Source of the DNA: JASGIT01 sp047601665 | Lineage (GTDB): Bacteria > Pseudomonadota > Gammaproteobacteria > Burkholderiales > Burkholderiaceae_C | Length of the DNA: 64,000 nucleotides | Assembly (NCBI GenBank): GCA_047601665.1 | Contig: JASGIT010000001.1 | Coordinates: 3,658,001-3,722,000, forward strand | Direction: 5' to 3' | The notes under the pieces: model-generated | Database searches by the model: none | The model's input: the letters and a program-made list of their open reading frames with translations, nothing else | Told to the model about the DNA's origin: nothing | Shown here: positions 48,175 through 56,685 of the stretch, one piece after another | How the letters are laid out: the number at the start of each line of letters is the position of its first letter | Numbering within the stretch: position 1 is the stretch's first letter | Program-made: the position numbers and the translations under genes

Positions 48175-48717
48175 TCAGCCTTTGGGCAGTTCAAACACCA
48201 GGCACGTGGTCGTCGCGTGCGCGTACAGCGTGCCGTCCGGCCCGTAGAGCCGCGCCTCGGCGGTGGCGAGCTGGCGGCCGCAGTGCAGGACCTTGCCCTC
48301 GGCGCGCACGCGCGGCGTCTTGGCGAGCTGGATGGCGCGCACGATGTTCACGCCCAGCTCGGCGGTGGTGTAGCCGCGCCCCGCCGGCATCATGGACTGC
48401 ACCGCGCAGCCCAGGGCCGAGTCGAGCAGCGTGGCGTACCAGCCGCCGTGGATGCCGCCCATGGGGTTGAGGTGCTGCGGCGCGGGCGTGCCCTGGAAGA
48501 CGGCGCGGCCCTGTTCCGCCTCCAGCAGCATGAAGGACAGCGTCTGCGCGATGGGCGGGTAGGGCAGCTCGCCGCGCAGCATGGCCTGCAGGTTCTCCAG
48601 GCCGGTGCGGCCCGCCACCTGTTCGCGCCGGGCCACGCCGGCACCGGCGCGCTCCACGCGGGCCATCACTTCGCGCTCCTGCGCAAGCCATTGTTCAAGG
48701 TGGTTCTCGGCGGTCAT
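48175..48717 (-). CDS. PaaI-type hotdog thioesterase
   Basis: A 180-residue acyl-CoA thioesterase of the hotdog fold (LNPMGGIHGGWYATLLDSALGCA with the catalytic-region HGG, TAELGVNIVRAI). Start at 48717 preceded by CAGGAGCACCG. Divergent from a marR gene which may regulate it. Substrate, probably an aromatic or medium-chain acyl-CoA, is inferred from family only. Confidence 0.88.
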   Translation of the reverse strand: MTAENHLEQWLAQEREVMARVERAGAGVARREQVAGRTGLENLQAMLRGELPYPPIAQTLSFMLLEAEQGRAVFQGTPAPQHLNPMGGIHGGWYATLLDSALGCAVQSMMPAGRGYTTAELGVNIVRAIQLAKTPRVRAEGKVLHCGRQLATAEARLYGPDGTLYAHATTTCLVFELPKG

Positions 48718-48732
48718 CGGTGCTCCTGTTGG

Positions 48733-48744
48733 TTGCATATACAA
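48733..48744. promoter_or_regulatory. Possible MarR operator
   Basis: Near-palindrome TTGCATATACAA in the divergent promoter between thioesterase and marR; GGTTGCA is repeated 17 bp further on. Similar to the TTG..CAA palindrome at 40111. Confidence 0.5.
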
Positions 48745-48767
48745 AGGTTGCAGGTACACTAGATGGC

Positions 48768-49208
48768 ATGAACACCGCTGTCAATCCCCAAGGTTGCACC
48801 CATTTCAAGCTGCGCCAGCTGGTGCGCCGCGTGGCGCGGCAGTACGACGCGCACATGGCGCGCTGCGGGCTCAAGACCACGCAGTATTCGCTGCTGTCGC
48901 ACGTGGCCAAGCTCGGCCCCATCGCGCCCGGCGTGCTGGCGCGGGCCATGGGCATGGACGCCTCCACGCTCACGCGCAACCTCAAGCCGCTGGCGGCGGC
49001 GGGCTGGGTGGAGATGGCGGCGGGGGCCGATGCGCGCAGCCGCCTCGTGGCCATCACGGAGGCGGGCCGCGCCAAGCGGCAGGAGGCGCAGCGCCACTGG
49101 CGCGCGGCACAGCAGTCGCTGAACGACATGCTGGGCCTGGAGCGCGTGGCGGCGCTGCACGCCATGCTGGACGAGTGCATGGCGCTGCTGGGCGAAGACG
49201 AGACATGA
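48768..49208 (+). CDS. MarR family transcriptional regulator
   Basis: 146 residues, winged helix with GVLARAMGMDASTLTRNLKPLAAAGWVE and the wing AGADARSRLVAIT. The ATG at 48768 starts the conserved part. Divergent from the PaaI-type thioesterase; a hairpin repeat follows the stop. Confidence 0.9.
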   Translation: MNTAVNPQGCTHFKLRQLVRRVARQYDAHMARCGLKTTQYSLLSHVAKLGPIAPGVLARAMGMDASTLTRNLKPLAAAGWVEMAAGADARSRLVAITEAGRAKRQEAQRHWRAAQQSLNDMLGLERVAALHAMLDECMALLGEDET

Positions 49209-49210
49209 AA

Positions 49211-49262
49211 ACGCCCGCAGCGCTTATGGGGCAAGCGCTGCCAGCTATCAAAAGCGGAGTTA
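49211..49262 (+). repeat. Dispersed hairpin repeat, copy 7
   Basis: GCAGCGCTT (49217-49225) and AAGCGCTGC (49233-49241) are perfect inverted repeats with a 7-nt loop, followed by CAGCTATCAAAAGCGGAGTT. It lies between converging marR and DUF1254 genes and probably acts as a terminator. Confidence 0.82.
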
Positions 49263-49271
49263 AGGGGCGGT

Positions 49272-50216
49272 TCAGGCCGGTTGCGCCTCGGGCAGCTTCC
49301 AGGCGCCGCTGAGCACCTCGGCGCGCGGCTGGTACAGGCGCACGATGTAGTTCCAGCCCGGCATGATGGGCAGGTGGTTGGCGGCATGGTCGGCGCTGCC
49401 GCCGAACTGGAGGGTGACGGTGCCGTCGCCGTCCTGTTTTGCCGTCAGGTTGTTGAGGGTGTAGACGCCTGCGGGGTTGGGCTCGAAGTAGCCCGCGGCG
49501 TTGTACACGCTCACGGACCAGAAGCCGTCCACGGGCACGTCCTTCAGCGTCAGGCGGTGCACGGTCTGGCCGTCGGCCAGCGCGGGGCTGAAGTTGCGGT
49601 AGATAGCCTCGCGCTCGGGCAGGCCGCCCCAGCCGTAAGCGGTGCCGATCAGGTGGCGGATGGGGTCGACCTCGTGGCGCGCGCCGAAGGTGCGGTCGAA
49701 GTTCTCCAGCGTGGCGCCCAGCGCCAGCACGGCGTTGCGCACCTTGTGGCGGCTGGTTTCGTCCCAGTCGGGCACCTCCATCCGGCCCGGGGCGTCCTGG
49801 CGGACCTGGATGGCATCCTGCAGCGCATGGGCCTGCCGCAGGTCGTCGGTGCTGCCCAGGTCGACGAAGGTGCGCACCACGGCGTAGGCATAGCGCGTGC
49901 CCATGCTGTCGCGGCTCAGGGTGTATGCGCCGGCGCCGTGGTGGATGGCGGTGGTGTAGTGGTCCTGGTTGAGGAGGTGCAGGGACAGGTAGCGCGCGCC
50001 GGCGTCGGGCAGGGTGATGGTGGCGGGGCCCGCGTCGAGGTCGAACACGGCGGAGGAGTACAGCGTGTCGCGGTTCATGCGGATGACGCGCTGGTGGTCC
50101 ACGGGCGTGAGTTCGCGCAGGTGCCCGAAGCGGCCCAAGCCGGCGACCTGGGCGCGCTGGGCAAAGTAGTAGTCGGTCTCGGCGCGGGTGAAGTTCTCGA
50201 CGGTGACAAGCGGCAT
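49272..50216 (-). CDS. DUF1254/DUF1214 protein 1
   Basis: A 314-residue protein with an N-terminal DUF1254 region (RMNRDTLYSSAVFDLD) and C-terminal DUF1214 (VDGFWSVSVYNAAGYF, PGWNYIVRLYQPR). No signal peptide, unlike its closest paralogue at 51319. Function unknown. Last of six same-strand genes that mix DUF1254 proteins and Bug binding proteins. Confidence 0.85.
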   Translation of the reverse strand: MPLVTVENFTRAETDYYFAQRAQVAGLGRFGHLRELTPVDHQRVIRMNRDTLYSSAVFDLDAGPATITLPDAGARYLSLHLLNQDHYTTAIHHGAGAYTLSRDSMGTRYAYAVVRTFVDLGSTDDLRQAHALQDAIQVRQDAPGRMEVPDWDETSRHKVRNAVLALGATLENFDRTFGARHEVDPIRHLIGTAYGWGGLPEREAIYRNFSPALADGQTVHRLTLKDVPVDGFWSVSVYNAAGYFEPNPAGVYTLNNLTAKQDGDGTVTLQFGGSADHAANHLPIMPGWNYIVRLYQPRAEVLSGAWKLPEAQPA

Positions 50217-50312
50217 GGAGTCTCCTGGTCAGTTTGGGGGCGATACTGGCAGGAAAGGCCGCGCGGCTCTGTCAATGCCTTGACAAAAGTGCGGCCAGTG
50301 CTGCGGCGGTGA

Positions 50313-51290
50313 CTACTCGCCCCTGATGCCGGTTTGCTGGATGACTTTTCCCCAGCGCACTATTTCCTTGTCGATGAAGGCCGTGAACTCCGCCGGGCTG
50401 CTGCCCACGCTTTGCAGGCCCAGGCCTAGTAGTTTCTTTTTCACGCCCTCGTTGGCCAGGCTGACGCGTGTGGCGCTGGCCAACTTGTCGATGATGGGCT
50501 GGGGCGTGGCAGCGGGCGCCATCAGGCCGAACCAGCCGTAGCCAATCACGTTGGGGTAGCCCTGTTCGGCCATCGTGGGGGCAGAGGGGTAGATCGGCGA
50601 CCGCTTCTCGGTGCCCACTGCCAATACGCGCAGCTTGCCGGCCTGGATGTGCGGCAGCGCTGTGGTAATGGCGGTCATGGTGGCGTCCACGCGGCCCGCG
50701 AGCAGTTCGGTGTAGGCCGTGGAGTCGCCGCGGAAGTGCACGTTCAGGCCCCGCACGCCGGCCTCGCGGAAGAACAGCTCGGCGGCCAGGTGGGGACCGG
50801 AGCCGCTGCCGGGCGAGGCGAAGGTCAGGCCATCCTTGTTGGACTTGCCGTAGGCCACCAGGTCGGCCGCGGTCTTGAAGGGCGAGCTGGCGTTGACGAT
50901 CAGGAACACGGGCGCGGTGACCGCGAGGCTCACGGCCTTCAGGTCCTTGCGCGGGTCGTAGTCGAGCTTGCCATACAGGCTCTCCACTGTGGCGTAGGGG
51001 GCAGCGGCGTAGAGCAAGGTGTAGCCGTCCGGCGTGGCGTGGGCCACGGTGGAGTTGCCCAGGCGCGTGCCCGCGCCGGGCTTGTTCTCGATAATGAACT
51101 GCTGGCCCAGGCGGTGGCTCAGTTGCTCGGCCAGGATGCGCGCCGAGGTGTCGTTGGAGCCGCCCGCGCCGTAGGGCGAGATGATGCGCACGGTCTTGTC
51201 GGGCCAGTCCGCGGCCTGCGCGCGTATGCCAGGCAGGGCGGCGCAGGCCAGGGCAGCGGCGCGGACGATGAAGGTTCTTCTGTTTGTCAT
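50313..51290 (-). CDS. Bug/TctC family solute-binding protein 1
   Basis: A 325-residue periplasmic binding protein: signal peptide MTNRRTFIVRAAALACAALPGIRAQA, then VRIISPYGAGGSNDTSAR, VVENKPGAG-type IIENKPGAGTRLG, and FASPGSGSGPHLAAELF. Bug proteins capture carboxylates or aromatic acids for TTT carriers or act as sensors; no TctA/B partner is nearby. Located between two DUF1254 genes. Confidence 0.93.
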   Translation of the reverse strand: MTNRRTFIVRAAALACAALPGIRAQAADWPDKTVRIISPYGAGGSNDTSARILAEQLSHRLGQQFIIENKPGAGTRLGNSTVAHATPDGYTLLYAAAPYATVESLYGKLDYDPRKDLKAVSLAVTAPVFLIVNASSPFKTAADLVAYGKSNKDGLTFASPGSGSGPHLAAELFFREAGVRGLNVHFRGDSTAYTELLAGRVDATMTAITTALPHIQAGKLRVLAVGTEKRSPIYPSAPTMAEQGYPNVIGYGWFGLMAPAATPQPIIDKLASATRVSLANEGVKKKLLGLGLQSVGSSPAEFTAFIDKEIVRWGKVIQQTGIRGE

Positions 51291-51318
51291 GGTTTTTGCC
51301 TTCTGGGGGGGGACCGCC

Positions 51319-52341
51319 TCAGTCCACGGCCTGGGCCTCGGGCGGCTGCCACTTGCCGTTCAGGATCTCGGCGTGCGGCAGGTACAGGCGCATCAGGTAG
51401 TTCCAGCCCGGCACGATGGGCAGGCAGTTGGGCACCTTGTCGTCGCAGTCGCCGAACTGCACGGTGACGCTGCCGTCCGCGGCCTTGGCGCTGCTCACGC
51501 TGTTGGCGACGTAGGCGTTGGCGGCGTTCTTCTCGTAGTAGCCCTGGGCGTTGTAGACGCTGACGGACCAGAAGCCGTCGATGGGCACGTCTTTCAAGGT
51601 TAGGCGGTGCACGGTCTTGCCGTCGTTGCGGGCTGGAGTGAAGTTGAGGTAGACAGCGTCTTTGTCGGGCAGGCCGCCCCAGCCGGCGGCGCTCCAGACC
51701 AGGCGCCGGATCGGATTGACGGCGCCCTCGGCGCCGAAGGCGGTGCGGGTGTCAGGCGTGGTGTTTGCCAACGTCACCAGGGCGTCGCGTACCTTCTTGC
51801 GGCTGGGCTCGTCCCAGTTGGGTACTTCGAACTTGCCGGGGGCGGCTTGCTTGATTTGCAGTGCGTCCTGCAGGACATGTACCTGCTTCAGGTCTTGAGG
51901 GTCGTTGCCGTCCACCAGGATGCGCACGATCACATAGGCATAGCGCGTGCCTACGTCTTGGCGGGTCAGCGTGAAGCTGCCGGGGGTGTAGACCACGCGG
52001 GTGGTGTAGTGGTCTTCGTTCAACACCTGGGCGGAGAGGTAGCGTTTGCCCGCATCGGGCATCACGATGGTGGCGGGGCTGGCATCCAGGTCGAGTACGG
52101 CCGACGCGTAGAGTGTGTCGCGGTTCATGCGGACCACGGCCTGGCGGTCGACGGGGGCCAACGTGCGGGTGGCGTGGAATTTGCCCAGGCCGGCCCGGGT
52201 GATCTGCCCGGCCATGTACCTGTCGGTTTCGGCGCGCACGAAGTTGTCGACCGTGACCAACTGGGCGGGCTGCTGTGCTGCGGCGAGCAGCGGCAGGACC
52301 AGGGCGGCCGCATAGGCAAGCCGGTGATAGGAATGCTTCAT
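51319..52341 (-). CDS. DUF1254/DUF1214 protein 2, exported
   Basis: A 340-residue paralogue of the 49272 gene, closely similar through RMNRDTLYASAVLDLD and DGFWSVSVYNAQGYYE, but with a signal peptide (LAYAAALVLPLLAAAQQ). Start at 52341 chosen because it gives this signal and follows AAGGAGACATCC. Function unknown. Confidence 0.86.
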   Translation of the reverse strand: MKHSYHRLAYAAALVLPLLAAAQQPAQLVTVDNFVRAETDRYMAGQITRAGLGKFHATRTLAPVDRQAVVRMNRDTLYASAVLDLDASPATIVMPDAGKRYLSAQVLNEDHYTTRVVYTPGSFTLTRQDVGTRYAYVIVRILVDGNDPQDLKQVHVLQDALQIKQAAPGKFEVPNWDEPSRKKVRDALVTLANTTPDTRTAFGAEGAVNPIRRLVWSAAGWGGLPDKDAVYLNFTPARNDGKTVHRLTLKDVPIDGFWSVSVYNAQGYYEKNAANAYVANSVSSAKAADGSVTVQFGDCDDKVPNCLPIVPGWNYLMRLYLPHAEILNGKWQPPEAQAVD

Positions 52342-52361
52342 GGATGTCTCCTTCTTTGGTT

Positions 52362-53636
52362 TCAATGGACCTGTGCCACGGGCGGGTAGGCAAACGTGAA
52401 ATCCAGGTGTACGGGGCGCGGCTGGTACAGGCGCAGTGTGAGGTAGAACGGCTCGCGCGGCGCGGGCAGCCAGTTGCTGGTGTCGGCGGGCTGCTCGTGC
52501 TGGATGGTGATGCGCAGGCTGCCATCGGCATCCCAGAGCAGGCCGGGCGTGCGGTCGCCGATTGAGTAGCGGGCGATGGGGTTCTCCACCAGCAGGCAGT
52601 CGGATTTGCGGTACAGGGTGAGCGACCAGAAGGCATCCACCTGCGGCCCTGCGCCGGGCGCGAAGCGCAGTTCGTAGCGGTGCGCGCCGTCCAGCGCCCG
52701 GCCTTGGTCATCAACCTCGGCCACGGGGTACATCGCCTCTTCGATGCCCAGCGCACCGATGAGGTTGCGCGCCACGCGGGCGCGCAGGGCGATCTGCTCG
52801 CCCCAGTGGGTGCGGATGGTGACGGGCACGCTCCAGCCGCCGCCCAGGTCGGAGGCCTGCGCGCTCTGGCGCAGTTCGCCGCACACCTGGGCCAGGGCCT
52901 GCTGCAGGGCGGCGTCGCCCGCCGCGGCCGTATCGCGCCACAGGGGCAGGGCGGTGGCGTCGTCCTGCGGCGCGGGGTTGCGCGCCCAGGCGAGGTCGAC
53001 GATGGCGCGGTATTCGGCGGCCTGGGGAGTGTCGGTCTTGCGGCCGTTCATGGCGACGTCGATCCGGCGCGCGGCGGGCTGCAGGTCGCTGGCGCGCAGG
53101 ATGGAAAACTGCGACTGCAGCGCGGCCACGCGGGCCAGGTCCTCGTCGGTGGGGTCGACCAGCACACGGCCGATGATCCACACGTCCTGGCCGGGCGCGG
53201 CGATCTCGACCATGCCCTCGGGCACCTGGCCCTGCCACTGCGGCCCATGCACGAACAGGCGCTGCGCACGGTTGCCCGTGGTGCGGCGGCCGGCGTAGGC
53301 GAAGGGGTTGGTCCACATGTCCAGGAAGCCCAGCGTCCAGTAGCGCGTGCCCATGTCGGGCGCTTCGATGACCAGCGGGCCGTCAGACAGGTCGAGCCAA
53401 GTGTTGATATAGACCGTGTCGTTGTTCGGCGAGACTACTTCGCGGTCGGAGGGCGTGAGCAGGCGCCTGGAGTGCGTGAAGGTGTTGGCCCAGCGCAGCA
53501 TGGAGGCCGGGTCGTCGCCCGCGAAGCCGTGCTGCGGGTGCTTGCGCGGCGCGGTGGCGGCGCGCATGCGCATCATCTCGAACAGCGGCAGGGTGTGGAC
53601 GACGGCCTGGTGGAGGGGATTGGAAGAGGTGGTCAT
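52362..53636 (-). CDS. DUF1254/DUF1214 protein 3
   Basis: A 424-residue longer member with DUF1254 (SPNNDTVYINTWLDLS) and DUF1214 (DAFWSLTLYRKSDCLLVEN, NWLPAPREPFYLTLRLY) regions and an insert between them; no obvious signal peptide. Its start overlaps the stop of the next upstream gene by 4 bp, so proteins 3 and 4 are probably made in equal amounts. Function unknown. Confidence 0.85.
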   Translation of the reverse strand: MTTSSNPLHQAVVHTLPLFEMMRMRAATAPRKHPQHGFAGDDPASMLRWANTFTHSRRLLTPSDREVVSPNNDTVYINTWLDLSDGPLVIEAPDMGTRYWTLGFLDMWTNPFAYAGRRTTGNRAQRLFVHGPQWQGQVPEGMVEIAAPGQDVWIIGRVLVDPTDEDLARVAALQSQFSILRASDLQPAARRIDVAMNGRKTDTPQAAEYRAIVDLAWARNPAPQDDATALPLWRDTAAAGDAALQQALAQVCGELRQSAQASDLGGGWSVPVTIRTHWGEQIALRARVARNLIGALGIEEAMYPVAEVDDQGRALDGAHRYELRFAPGAGPQVDAFWSLTLYRKSDCLLVENPIARYSIGDRTPGLLWDADGSLRITIQHEQPADTSNWLPAPREPFYLTLRLYQPRPVHLDFTFAYPPVAQVH

Positions 53637-54940
53637 GCGATGCGCTCCAGCGGGGGCAGGCGGTAGCTGCCGTTCAAGAAGGCGGGCTGCAGGTGGTACA
53701 GCCGCAGGATGAGGTAGAAGCCGCCCGGGGGCGCGGGCAGCCAGTTCTCCTGGGGGCCGGGCGGGGGCTGGTGCGAGACGTGCAGCGTCAGGCTGCCGTC
53801 GGCGTTGCACACCAGCGGGCTGCGGTTGCCCAGGGCGTGGCGGTGAATGGCGTTGGGCACGAGGTAGCGGTCTTCGCCGTACAGGGTGACGGACCAGAAC
53901 GCGCCAGCAGGCACCTGGCCGCCGTCGGCGAAGTGCAGGCGGTACAGGCGCTCGCCGACCAGCAACTCGCCCTGGTCGTCGTAGTCGGTCACGGCGTAGA
54001 TGGCCTCGTCGCCCGCGAGCGCGCCCAGGCCCTTCCAGGCGGTGGCGGCGCGCAGCATCAGGTCGTCGCCGTAGCGGCCCAGGCGGGTGGAGTAGCGCCA
54101 CGGTGCCTTGGATGCCGCGCGGCCCGAGCCGTCGATCATCTGCATCGCCGCGTGGTAGGCGGCGCGCAGCCCTTCGAGCGTGGCGGGGCGCAGGTCGCCC
54201 AGGGCGCCGTCGGCGTTCAGCCGCAGGTGCGCGCCGCGCAGCAGGTCGAACACCCCGCGTTGGGATGGCGGCGGCGGGAAGTCGTGCAGCGCGCGGGCCA
54301 GGTTGGAGAGGAAGTCCAGCACCGGCTCCCCGCCGAACTGCCATTGCGTCACGCTGGGTGGCGGCGCTTCGGCGGCGGGCCCGGCGATGTGAAAGCCGGC
54401 CTGGAAGCCGCGCGCGGCCTCTTCGTCCGCGTCGCCGTCCACCAGCACGCGGCCCAGCACCCAGACCAGCGCCGTGGGGCTGTGCAGGGGCGTGGTGCCC
54501 GCGGGCGCGTCGGCATCGCTGCCGCCGGGGCCGATCAGCGCGAAGCGCTCGCCGTCCTGCGCCGTGTTGCGCGTGCCGATGTTGTGGAAGTTGTTGGTGT
54601 ACATGTCCAACAGTTCCAGCACGAAGTAGCGCCCGGTCTGCGGCGGCACGGTGATGACCACCGGCCCCTGGCGCAGGTCGGCCCAGGCATTGCTGTAGAG
54701 AAGGTCGTTGGCGGGGGTGACGATGTCGCGGTCGCGGTCCGTCCAGCGCTCGCGGCTGTGGCCGAAGGTGTTGAAGGGCGCGCGTCCGTAGGCGGGCGCG
54801 CCCGGCATGGTCTGCACGTGGCAGGTGCGCACCGATTCGAGCAGCGGGTAGCCCGCGACGATGGCGGGCACGGCGGCGTGGGCGGTCCAGGCGGCCTGCG
54901 GGCTGTTGAAGTCCTGGGTCAGGAAAGTGGTCGTGCCCAT
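53633..54940 (-). CDS. DUF1254/DUF1214 protein 4
   Basis: A 435-residue protein of the same family (TPANDLLYSNAWADLRQGP, GAFWSVTLYGEDRYLVPN, NWLPAPPGGFYLILRLY). No signal peptide is visible, and it is coupled to the Bug gene upstream by one intervening base. Protein 3 and 4 are diverged paralogues of each other. Confidence 0.85.
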   Translation of the reverse strand: MGTTTFLTQDFNSPQAAWTAHAAVPAIVAGYPLLESVRTCHVQTMPGAPAYGRAPFNTFGHSRERWTDRDRDIVTPANDLLYSNAWADLRQGPVVITVPPQTGRYFVLELLDMYTNNFHNIGTRNTAQDGERFALIGPGGSDADAPAGTTPLHSPTALVWVLGRVLVDGDADEEAARGFQAGFHIAGPAAEAPPPSVTQWQFGGEPVLDFLSNLARALHDFPPPPSQRGVFDLLRGAHLRLNADGALGDLRPATLEGLRAAYHAAMQMIDGSGRAASKAPWRYSTRLGRYGDDLMLRAATAWKGLGALAGDEAIYAVTDYDDQGELLVGERLYRLHFADGGQVPAGAFWSVTLYGEDRYLVPNAIHRHALGNRSPLVCNADGSLTLHVSHQPPPGPQENWLPAPPGGFYLILRLYHLQPAFLNGSYRLPPLERIA

Positions 54941-54941
54941 G

Positions 54942-55922
54942 TCAGCCTACCTTTGCGCCGCTTTGTTGAACGAGGCGCGCCCAGGTGGCGATGTCGGCGT
55001 GCCATTCCTTGTCGAAGTCCGCGCGCGAGATGGGGTCGGGCTCCATACCCAGGTCCTTGATGCGTGCCTGCACTTCGGGCAGGTGCAGCACACGCTCGGT
55101 GGCCTGAGCGATCTTCTGCGCCTCGGTCTCGGGCATGCGCGCGGGACCGAACAGGGCGAACCAGCTTTCGGTGTCGAAGGCGATGCCGCTTTCCTTCAGC
55201 GTGGGGACCTGCGGCAGCGCCGACGAGCGCTTGCGCCCGGTATAGGCCAGCACCTTGATCTTGCCCGCGCGGATCTGCGGCAGCGCGCCCGCCACGTCCA
55301 CCATGCCCACCTGGATCTGTCCGCCGATCAGGTCTTGCAGCAGTGGCGCCACGCCCTTGTAGGGCACGTGTTCCATCTTGATGCCGGTGAGCGAGCGGAT
55401 GCTCTCGGCCGCCAGATGCCCGCCCGAGCCGTTGCCCCACGAGGCGTAGACCACCGGCTCGCCCGTGCGCTTGGCCAGCGCCACCATCTCAGACGCGTTG
55501 TTGGCGGAGTATTGGGGGTTGGCCACCAGCAGGTTGCCGCCGTGGGCGATGCGGGCCAGCGCAGTGAAGTCTTTTTCGGTGTTGTAGCGCAGCCCCTTGA
55601 ACAGCGACGGGGCGATGGCCATGGTGGCGCTGATGCCCAGCAGCAGTGTGCGTCCGTCCGGTGCGGCGCGCGCCACCTGGGCCGCGCCGATGGTGCCGGT
55701 GGCGCCGGCCACGTTGTCCACGATCACTGTGGCGTTCAGTTCCTTGCCCAGGCCCTGGGCCAGCAGACGGCCCATCACGTCGGTGCCGCCGCCGGCGGGG
55801 AAGGGCACCACCAGCCGTATGGGCTGGTCCGATGCTGCGAAGCTGGCTTGCCATGGCGCGGCGGCCAGCAGGGCCGCGCCTGCAATCAGGCCGCGGCGCG
55901 TGGGGTTCATGTTGTTTGGCAT
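54942..55922 (-). CDS. Bug/TctC family solute-binding protein 2
   Basis: A 326-residue binding protein: signal with RRGLIAGAALLAAAPWQASFA, then IRLVVPFPAGGGTDVMGR, VIVDNVAGATGTIG and VYASWGNGSGGHLAAE. First gene of the minus-strand block, one base from the next start. Its upstream region is a 763-bp gap holding operator-like tandem repeats. Confidence 0.93.
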   Translation of the reverse strand: MPNNMNPTRRGLIAGAALLAAAPWQASFAASDQPIRLVVPFPAGGGTDVMGRLLAQGLGKELNATVIVDNVAGATGTIGAAQVARAAPDGRTLLLGISATMAIAPSLFKGLRYNTEKDFTALARIAHGGNLLVANPQYSANNASEMVALAKRTGEPVVYASWGNGSGGHLAAESIRSLTGIKMEHVPYKGVAPLLQDLIGGQIQVGMVDVAGALPQIRAGKIKVLAYTGRKRSSALPQVPTLKESGIAFDTESWFALFGPARMPETEAQKIAQATERVLHLPEVQARIKDLGMEPDPISRADFDKEWHADIATWARLVQQSGAKVG

Positions 55923-56328
55923 GTTGCTTGTCTCCTTAGGTTTAAAAGCGCCTCACAAAATCTTGTTACCGTCCACTGCGTGGCCGTTGGTCTTGTTCGA
56001 AACGCAGAACGAAATTTCAGTGTCAATCAAGTTTTTATTTTTCATATGTCGATTGATTTTGACTGGCAATGTGCACGTGTGGGAAAAGATAAATTTCCAG
56101 GTACTCATCAATATATTCTGAAAGTGGCCTGCAGAAGTTGGCCATGAACTTCCAAACACCACCTATCCATATTTCTGCAGCGTCTTCGGGCAATGCCGAG
56201 ACGCCGCCTTAATATTCTTGAATTCTGATTAAACTGACTGCGCCGTTGCAGATGCAGCAGCTGTGAGCAGTCCCGCACCCATAAAACAGCACTGCGCCGA
56301 TTGATAAACGGATGCGGTTCAATAAAGG

Positions 56329-56463
56329 TTATTTGGGTTGAAGATGCTCAAGCACCCTGTTGGACATTTCCTGAACGGCTTTGAAAGCATAGCCATGCCG
56401 GCGCATTTCCCGCAACACGTGGATATCAATCGTTGTCGCCTGGGTGACGCCATCGTAAAAAGA
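56329..56463 (-). pseudogene. Possible C-terminal gene remnant
   Basis: A minus-strand frame reads SFYDGVTQATTIDIHVLR then EMRRHGYAFKAVQEMSNRVLEHLQPK and a TAA stop, with normal amino-acid composition. The frame is closed upstream by a stop, and there is no start or ribosome binding site. It looks like the end of a decayed gene; the parent family is not recognised. Confidence 0.35.
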
Positions 56464-56500
56464 TCACGCACGCGGATCTGCCGGATTCTTGGAGTTCCCG

Positions 56501-56649
56501 CACCATGGTGAATTCAACACCAGTTCCAATATTTAAAACTCATTTGCAGAGTGCCTGGCGTTTTTCACTTTGATGAATCAAACATTGGTTCCATTATTTA
56601 AAATTCACCCCATGGATTCCTGGCGTTTCTGCACCGTGGTGAACTTCAG
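56501..56649. repeat. Tandem ~65-bp direct repeats with operator-like core
   Basis: Copies at 56501-56565 and 56566-56631, and the start of a third from 56632. Each full copy carries GTTCCA(A/T)TATTTAAAA and TGCCTGGCGTTT or TTCCTGGCGTTT. The core resembles the palindrome AATTCCATTATTTGGAATT at 59627 upstream of the iclR gene. Confidence 0.7.
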
Positions 56650-56685
56650 TGCACGGTGACAGGCAACGGCGCAGCACCAAGGCGA

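Larger units (their letters stand above)
55923..56685. other. 763-bp AT-richer intergenic region
   Basis: No complete gene is recognised. It contains the upstream region of the Bug-DUF1254 block, a possible minus-strand gene remnant (56329-56463), two tandem ~65-bp repeats with palindrome-like cores (56501-56649), and AT-rich sequence around 55950-56160 with no convincing reading frame. It is clearly less GC-rich than its surroundings. Confidence 0.7.

Noticed and set aside
55953..56162. A ~69-codon minus-strand frame in the AT-rich gap as a real gene
   Set aside because: No ribosome binding site or domain; unusual composition reflects the AT-rich DNA. A decayed gene cannot be excluded.
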